A stretch of DNA of 64,000 nucleotides from Lewinellaceae bacterium (lineage in GTDB: Bacteria; Bacteroidota; Bacteroidia; Chitinophagales; Saprospiraceae): positions 310,001-374,000 of the forward strand of contig JACJYE010000002.1 of NCBI GenBank assembly GCA_020636255.1. The letters are read 5' to 3'. The notes beneath the pieces were generated by a model, which was not told the DNA's origin, did no database searches, and saw only the letters and a list, made by a program, of their open reading frames with translations. Position 1 is the first letter of the stretch, and each line of letters begins with the position of its first letter. Position numbers and translations under genes: made by a program. Positions 59,357 through 64,000 of this stretch are shown here, piece by piece.

Positions 59357-60751
59357 ATGAAACCGCATATTCTGGCCCTCGTTTTCGCTTCTTTTTTTTT
59401 CAGCCTGTCTGCGCAGGACGGCCCCGTACAAGCCCTGAAAAAGCAGGCAAAAGAGAACAGCGGTTTTCTGCGCGATATGGGCACACTCTGGGCTGATGTG
59501 AAACAGGGTACCAGCCAGGACTATGCCTACCTCGATGGCCTTTATAAACACCTGCACACCCACCCCGAACTCTCCTTCCACGAAACCGAAACCGCCCGCC
59601 GAATGGCTGCCGAGTTGCAGCAGGCCGGCTTCGAAGTGACAGAAGGCGTCGGCGGCAATGGCGTAGTAGGGGTATTGAAGAACGGCGAAGGGCCCACCGT
59701 GCTCGTGCGGGCAGATATGGATGCCCTACCTATAACAGAACAAACGGGTAAAACCTATGCCAGTACGGTAACCACAGTAGACGGCCAGGGTAACACCGTG
59801 GGCGTCATGCACGCCTGTGGGCACGATGTCCACATGTCTGTCTGGGTAGGCGCCGCGCGACGCCTGGCTGCGCTGAAAGGCCAATGGAAAGGGACACTGC
59901 TGTTCATCGGGCAGCCTGCCGAGGAACGCAGCGGCGGCGCGAAGGCCATGCTGGCCGATGGCCTTTACAAGCGCTTTCCATTGCCCGACTATGCCCTGGC
60001 GCTCCACGTTTCACCGTCTTTGCCAGCCGGCCAAACAGGCCTGCACGCAGGTTATAGCCTTGCCAATGTGGATATGATGGATATTACCGTTTTTGGCATG
60101 GGCGGGCATGGCGCCTATCCGCATACCGCCAAAGACCCAATAGTGCTCGCCGCCCGCATCGTGCTGGCCCTGCAAACCATTGTCAGCAGAGAGATATCTC
60201 CGCTGGAGCCGGCGGTGGTAACGGTGGGTTCCATCCACGGTGGCTCCAAAGGCAATATCATTCCCGACGAGGTGAAGCTGGAACTGACCATGCGCTCCTA
60301 CTCCGACAAGGTGCGGCAGGCCATTATTGACAAGATCGAACGCATCTGCCGTGGCGAAGCAATGGCGGCAGGGCTGCCTGAAAATCGTTATCCTACTTTC
60401 AAATTGCGCGACGAATATACGCCTTCTGTATACAACGACCCTGCCCTTACCGCACGGCTGGAACAGGTATTCACCCAGATGTTTGGGAAAGAACAGGTAG
60501 TAGAAGCCAGCCCCTCCATGGCCGGTGAAGACTTTGCCCGTTACGGCCGCACCGAACACAAAATCCCCATTTGCCTGTTCTGGCTGGGGGCTGTCGACCC
60601 CGTCCTCTATGAGGCTGTACAACGCGGTGAGGCCAGCCTGCCCGCTCTGCATAGCGCCCAGTTCGCTCCGCTGCCCGAACCAACCATCAAAACAGGCGTA
60701 CAGGCTATGACAGCAGCGGTGCTAAGCCTGCTGAACCATGGAATAAAATGA
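59357..60751 (+). CDS. Exported M20 family amidohydrolase
   Basis: The 464-residue protein starts with a signal peptide (MKPHILALVFASFFFSLSAQ). The M20D core has VLVRADMDALPI, the metal-binding HACGHDVHM, and GQPAEERSGGAKAML with the catalytic Glu pair, then a lid domain (MDITVFGMGGHGAYPHTAKD) and C-terminal MAGEDFARYG. It resembles amidohydrolases/aminoacylases (hippurate hydrolase, IAA-amino acid hydrolase type). It probably hydrolyses an N-acyl amino acid or peptide in the periplasm. Its stop TGA overlaps the ATG of the glutaminase gene. Confidence 0.93.
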   Translation: MKPHILALVFASFFFSLSAQDGPVQALKKQAKENSGFLRDMGTLWADVKQGTSQDYAYLDGLYKHLHTHPELSFHETETARRMAAELQQAGFEVTEGVGGNGVVGVLKNGEGPTVLVRADMDALPITEQTGKTYASTVTTVDGQGNTVGVMHACGHDVHMSVWVGAARRLAALKGQWKGTLLFIGQPAEERSGGAKAMLADGLYKRFPLPDYALALHVSPSLPAGQTGLHAGYSLANVDMMDITVFGMGGHGAYPHTAKDPIVLAARIVLALQTIVSREISPLEPAVVTVGSIHGGSKGNIIPDEVKLELTMRSYSDKVRQAIIDKIERICRGEAMAAGLPENRYPTFKLRDEYTPSVYNDPALTARLEQVFTQMFGKEQVVEASPSMAGEDFARYGRTEHKIPICLFWLGAVDPVLYEAVQRGEASLPALHSAQFAPLPEPTIKTGVQAMTAAVLSLLNHGIK

Positions 60752-61704
60752 TCGACAGCGCTGCACCAGATACCGGAACCAACGACAAAATGGATTACCA
60801 ACGCATTCTCGAAGACATCGCCCGGGCCGCACAGGCCGAGATCGGAAAAGGGAAAGTGGCAGATTATATCCCCGCACTGGCAAGGGTTTCACCTCAAAAG
60901 CTCGGCATCGCCATAGAGACTCTGCGTGGAGAATCATTCCTATGGGGCGACGCCGAAGAGCCCTTCTCCATTCAGAGTATCTCAAAAGTATTCACCCTGG
61001 CTATGGCCTTTGCCCTTGAAGGGGAAAAACTGTGGCAACGCGTTGGGCTGGAACCATCGGGCAACCCCTTCAATTCACTGGTCCAGCTCGAATATGAAAA
61101 AGGCATCCCCCGAAACCCCTTTATCAACGCAGGTTCTATCGTTGTGGCCGATGTGTTGCTCGGCCACTACAAGGACCCCAAAACAGGCATACTTGAGTTT
61201 GTGCATAAACTGTCGGGCTCATCGGATATTCAGTTCGACAAAGAAGTCATGCGGTCGGAATGGGAAACTGGGCATCGAAACGCCGCACTGGCCTATTTTA
61301 TGAAAAGCCTGGGCAATATCCATCATCCGGTCGAAGATGTGCTGAACGTGTATTTCCACCAGTGCGCCCTGCCTATGTCTTGCCGCCAACTGGCAAAGGC
61401 CTTCCTCGTTTTCGCCAACCACGGCATACTGCCAGATACCGGCGAGCGCATCCTGACACTCAGCCAGGCCAAACGCCTCAACGCCATCATGCTCACCTGC
61501 GGCTTTTACGACGAAGCCGGCGAATTCGCCTTCCGTGTTGGCCTCCCCGGAAAAAGCGGCGTTGGCGGCGGCATCGTCGCGATCATCCCTAACGAACTGG
61601 CCATCGCGGCCTGGAGCCCCGAACTCAACGAACATGGCAACTCTCAAGCCGGCATCCTCGCCCTGGAGCTGTTCACCACCTTGACGGGAATGTCGATCTT
61701 TTGA
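60748..61704 (+). CDS. glsA: Glutaminase A
   Basis: The 318-residue enzyme hydrolyses L-glutamine to glutamate and ammonia. It has the beta-lactamase-like glutaminase fold with SxxK motif SISK (Ser77, Lys80), NPFNSLVQLEYEKGIPRNPF, GHRNAALAYFMKSLGN, and GKSGVGGGIVAIIPN. Length is normal (about 300-320). ATG 60748 overlaps the upstream stop (ATGA), so the pair is translationally coupled, unusual because the M20 protein is exported and the glutaminase has no signal peptide. Confidence 0.95.
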   Translation: MIDSAAPDTGTNDKMDYQRILEDIARAAQAEIGKGKVADYIPALARVSPQKLGIAIETLRGESFLWGDAEEPFSIQSISKVFTLAMAFALEGEKLWQRVGLEPSGNPFNSLVQLEYEKGIPRNPFINAGSIVVADVLLGHYKDPKTGILEFVHKLSGSSDIQFDKEVMRSEWETGHRNAALAYFMKSLGNIHHPVEDVLNVYFHQCALPMSCRQLAKAFLVFANHGILPDTGERILTLSQAKRLNAIMLTCGFYDEAGEFAFRVGLPGKSGVGGGIVAIIPNELAIAAWSPELNEHGNSQAGILALELFTTLTGMSIF

Positions 61705-61729
61705 TGTGTATGCCCCCCCTTGAACCTCC

Positions 61730-63472
61730 TCACCTTGCAACAACCAGGCGTTGGGTATACACCCCGTTAGGGCCCAGGGCACGCAGCACATAACACCCAG
61801 GTGTTAGGCCTTGTACAGAAAGGAACTGCCTGCCTGCCTCCAGGTTTTGCTGCTGCCCCACTAACTGGCCCTGCAGGTTCCACCACTCTATTCGAGCTGC
61901 TTCCGGTAGTTCAACCGTCACCCATTCCCGGGCTGGGTTGGGGTAAGCCTTCAGGGGTTGTACTTCGGGCAATACAGAAACGGCCGTCATTGCCGTATTG
62001 TCGAACTTGACGAAATAGAGGGCGTCGTAGGCGGAGGAGGCATAACCAGCTGCCAGGGCCCAGCCGTCGCCGAAATCCAGATTGCTGTTGAAGGTAGCCG
62101 TGGCGTACAGGTAACCCTGCCCGTCAAGGACAATACTGTGGTTTGTATTGGACATGGGCTCATCGGCATTAACCGGTAGCTTGCCCCATTGGGCCTGCCC
62201 CGTTTCAGACAGCTCGAACCATACGCTCGTGGTATTGACGCCAGGAGCCTGCAGCGAATAGCCTTCTGTTAGAAAAAGTTCGTCGCGGAACAGAGCTGCC
62301 GCCAGGTATACTTCACCGCCGGGCGCTACGGCCATAGCGGCGTCGGTGCAGAAAAAGGCGTTGGCCCACTGGCACTGGCCATCGGCGGAAAACCGGGCTA
62401 CGCTGCTCTTCAGGATGCCATCGTCGGCTTGAAAGAAATGGGTCACTACACTCCCACCGATGCGCGCCGCCCCGACATGGGAAAAGCCCAGGTAGATGCT
62501 CCCTGCCTCGTCGGTTTCCAACCCAAAGGGCAGGTACAGGCCCGTCTCCGGTTCGATATTCCGCAGCCAGAGTACGCTGCCTGCCGTATCGTATGCCAGC
62601 AACAGCCCGCCTGCCGTGCCGCCGTTTGTATTATAGGCTACAGTACCGTCGTCGAGCAGTACGCCGCCGGTACTGTAAGACAAGGCCGCCAGCACTTCGC
62701 CGTTTGGGCTTACCGTCACACCGGCTCCATCTGAATTGCCGCTATTGCCGGCAGCAGATGATGTTAAGGTGTGCTGCCACAATCCGCTGCCATCGCCGTC
62801 CAGGGCGGCCAGGTAATAATTCTTATCGCGCCCGGTGTTTTCCATCAGCACAGGAAGGCCTGAGATAGACATAGCGTTGTGGTAACTGCCAGTAATATAG
62901 ATATGGCCCTCTGGCCCTACGGCCAGGCTGTTCAGAAAATCGCCCTTTTCCAGTGCTTCGCTATCAGCGCCGCCGTATGCCCGTGCCCAAAACAACTGGC
63001 CATCGGCACTGTACTTGGCTACAAAAGCATCGCGATGGCCGTTGGCCAGCAAGGTGGTGGCCCCTTCCCCGGGCTCTCCCCGCTGTATGGACAACAGGCC
63101 GTATTCGGAAGTAAAAACCTCTCCACCTACGTAGACGAAGCCGTCCCGGTAAACCACCTTTTTCATCACGCCCATGGTGAGCTGCCGTTGCCAGAGGAGC
63201 TGCCCACCGGGCGCCACTTTAAGCAGAAAACCTGTTTGCGCCCCCGTATAGGGCTGGCTCACGGACTCACCGTCCAGCAGCAAGGCGGCACGGTGAAAGC
63301 CAAGCAAATAAACATTGCCAGCCTCATCAGTGGCCATAGAAGCGACATCGATGTTCTTGCCAAAGGAAACAATGGGTTCGGATACGGAAAAGCGATGGGC
63401 AAAAAGGGTGGCAGGCTGGGAGAAAGCCTGGACAGCAAGGGCCAGGCAGTAAATAAGGAGTGTCTGTCTCAT
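61730..63472 (-). CDS. T9SS-exported beta-propeller protein
   Basis: The 580-residue protein has a signal peptide (MRQTLLIYCLALAVQAFSQ), repeated SBBP/WD-like strands (GNVYLLGFHRAALLL, AKYSADGQLFWARAYGGADS, LAVGPEGHIYITGSYHNAMS, ARFSADGQCQWANAFF, LDGQGYLYATATFNSNLDFG), and a C-terminal T9SS type A sorting domain (LKAYPNPAREWVTVELPEAA, WWNLQGQLVGQQ, LTPGCYVLRAL). It is exported to the cell surface or medium. The function of such propellers is unknown; adhesion or binding are common guesses. It is convergent with the glutaminase gene. Confidence 0.9.
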   Translation of the reverse strand: MRQTLLIYCLALAVQAFSQPATLFAHRFSVSEPIVSFGKNIDVASMATDEAGNVYLLGFHRAALLLDGESVSQPYTGAQTGFLLKVAPGGQLLWQRQLTMGVMKKVVYRDGFVYVGGEVFTSEYGLLSIQRGEPGEGATTLLANGHRDAFVAKYSADGQLFWARAYGGADSEALEKGDFLNSLAVGPEGHIYITGSYHNAMSISGLPVLMENTGRDKNYYLAALDGDGSGLWQHTLTSSAAGNSGNSDGAGVTVSPNGEVLAALSYSTGGVLLDDGTVAYNTNGGTAGGLLLAYDTAGSVLWLRNIEPETGLYLPFGLETDEAGSIYLGFSHVGAARIGGSVVTHFFQADDGILKSSVARFSADGQCQWANAFFCTDAAMAVAPGGEVYLAAALFRDELFLTEGYSLQAPGVNTTSVWFELSETGQAQWGKLPVNADEPMSNTNHSIVLDGQGYLYATATFNSNLDFGDGWALAAGYASSAYDALYFVKFDNTAMTAVSVLPEVQPLKAYPNPAREWVTVELPEAARIEWWNLQGQLVGQQQNLEAGRQFLSVQGLTPGCYVLRALGPNGVYTQRLVVAR

Positions 63473-63499
63473 GAGATCGCCGTTTTTGGAATTATGGCC

Positions 63500-63507
63500 C
63501 TAAGATA
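63500..63507 (-). promoter_or_regulatory. Candidate -7 element
   Basis: Minus-strand TATCTTAG differs from TAnnTTTG at one base and is 28 bases before the start codon at 63472. Confidence 0.35.
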
Positions 63508-63565
63508 CGCAATGTATCAGTAGCCCGCCTACCCGTTTGCAGGCTCTTTTGATACAGCCCCCACG

Positions 63566-64000
63566 CTATTCCCAATTCTCCTGTATATACTCTACATCGT
63601 CCATGTCAGGGCCTTCTTCCAGGCTTTGCCAGTCGAAATCCTTATTCAGAGGCCCCGGGGCCTTAGCGGGGTCAAACAAGCGAAGGTCGGGTTTAAGGGC
63701 CCGGTATGGCGTAAAATCGGGCGTCGATGTGAACATTGCGCCCAGATCAGTAGCACTGGCGTCGTACTGGTTCAGGTAAGGGATGCCGAGGATATGCCAG
63801 AAGGCCTTGAAAATGCTGCCGAAACTGTAGTGGGTAGTGGCCACTGTACCCTTGGCAGCATAGGGCGACAGCACCATCAGCAGGCTGCGGTGGGCATCGA
63901 TGTGGTCGACGCCACCCTGTGCATCGTCTTCGGTCACGACGATGGCCATGCTTTTCCAGTAAGGGGTATGGGAAAGGAATTCCACGATGCGCCCCAATGC
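63566..64000 (-). CDS. Phosphoesterase family protein, 5' end outside window
   Basis: The C-terminal ~144 residues of a phosphoesterase (phospholipase C/acid phosphatase superfamily) are present; the frame continues beyond 64000. Motifs include SMAIVVTEDDAQGGVDHIDA (metal-binding DDAQ and HID), HRSLLMVLSPYAAKG, and TTHYSFGSIFKAFWHILGIP. Such proteins often have a preceding propeller. The N-terminal signal and active-site Asn/Thr cannot be judged. It is the last minus-strand gene in the window. Confidence 0.85.
   Translation of the reverse strand, partial: ALGRIVEFLSHTPYWKSMAIVVTEDDAQGGVDHIDAHRSLLMVLSPYAAKGTVATTHYSFGSIFKAFWHILGIPYLNQYDASATDLGAMFTSTPDFTPYRALKPDLRLFDPAKAPGPLNKDFDWQSLEEGPDMDDVEYIQENWE

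Overview
The window is chromosomal DNA of a member of the Bacteroidota, most likely a Saprospiraceae-like marine or activated-sludge lineage. This is inferred from protein types and not from any database search. The signs are secreted proteins with a type IX secretion (T9SS) C-terminal sorting domain, a Reg_prop hybrid two-component regulator of the HTCC type, an ECF sigma/FecR pair with an STN-domain protein, head-GIN (DUF2807) and PepSY-like envelope proteins, a Bacteroidota-type GlmU-like protein, and promoters with the TAnnTTTG -7 element. No rRNA, tRNA, CRISPR array, prophage or complete insertion sequence was recognised. Gene content is mostly housekeeping or envelope function in short operons, and base composition looks fairly even at moderate GC.

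Layout. 1-9.6 kb: two paralogous secreted YCF48-propeller proteins on the minus strand, one cut by the window edge and one fused to a beta-helix with a T9SS tail. They flank an HTCC regulator that is split by a frameshift, a 159-bp MITE and a small outer-membrane protein. 10-18.5 kb: a YdeI-like protein, a class 3 lipase, and the glutamate synthase genes gltB-gltD on the minus strand. 19-31.6 kb: scattered metabolic genes, namely a sarcosine-oxidase-like flavoprotein, a Gfo/Idh/MocA oxidoreductase, a spermidine-synthase-like protein, a GlmU-like protein, ribosomal protein L31 type B, a NUDIX hydrolase, an esterase, a DinB-like protein, a CotH-like protein, an acyl-CoA synthetase, a GNAT and a PurD-like ATP-grasp protein. 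31.8-32.1 kb: a palindromic element interrupted by a second copy of the 159-bp MITE.

32.1-39 kb: a YciI lipoprotein, then a minus-strand series made of ECF sigma factor, FecR anti-sigma, STN plus surface-repeat protein, outer-membrane barrel and head-GIN lipoprotein, preceded by a secreted transglutaminase. 39-48 kb: a CHAD protein, small envelope proteins, a GlpF-type aquaporin, an Rrf2 regulator, and a trehalose synthase-maltokinase fusion whose GH13 nucleophile Asp is replaced by Thr. 48-56 kb: an SBF transporter, an ECF sigma factor with a PepSY-like protein, an MprF-like protein, and a LytTR response regulator with a hybrid kinase that ends in an Hpt domain. 56-64 kb: a shortened alpha/beta hydrolase with an overlapping miniprotein, a MarR regulator and SGNH hydrolase, a GIY-YIG/membrane protein, an intact copy of the palindromic element, a coupled M20 peptidase-glutaminase pair, another T9SS protein, and the C-terminus of a phosphoesterase.

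The most notable observations are the nucleophile-less TreS domain fused to an apparently intact maltokinase, the sigma/FecR/STN cluster without a TonB receptor, the MITE nested inside another element, and a GGGGTTT/AAACCCC palindrome inserted in frame in a histidine kinase and also found between gltB and gltD.
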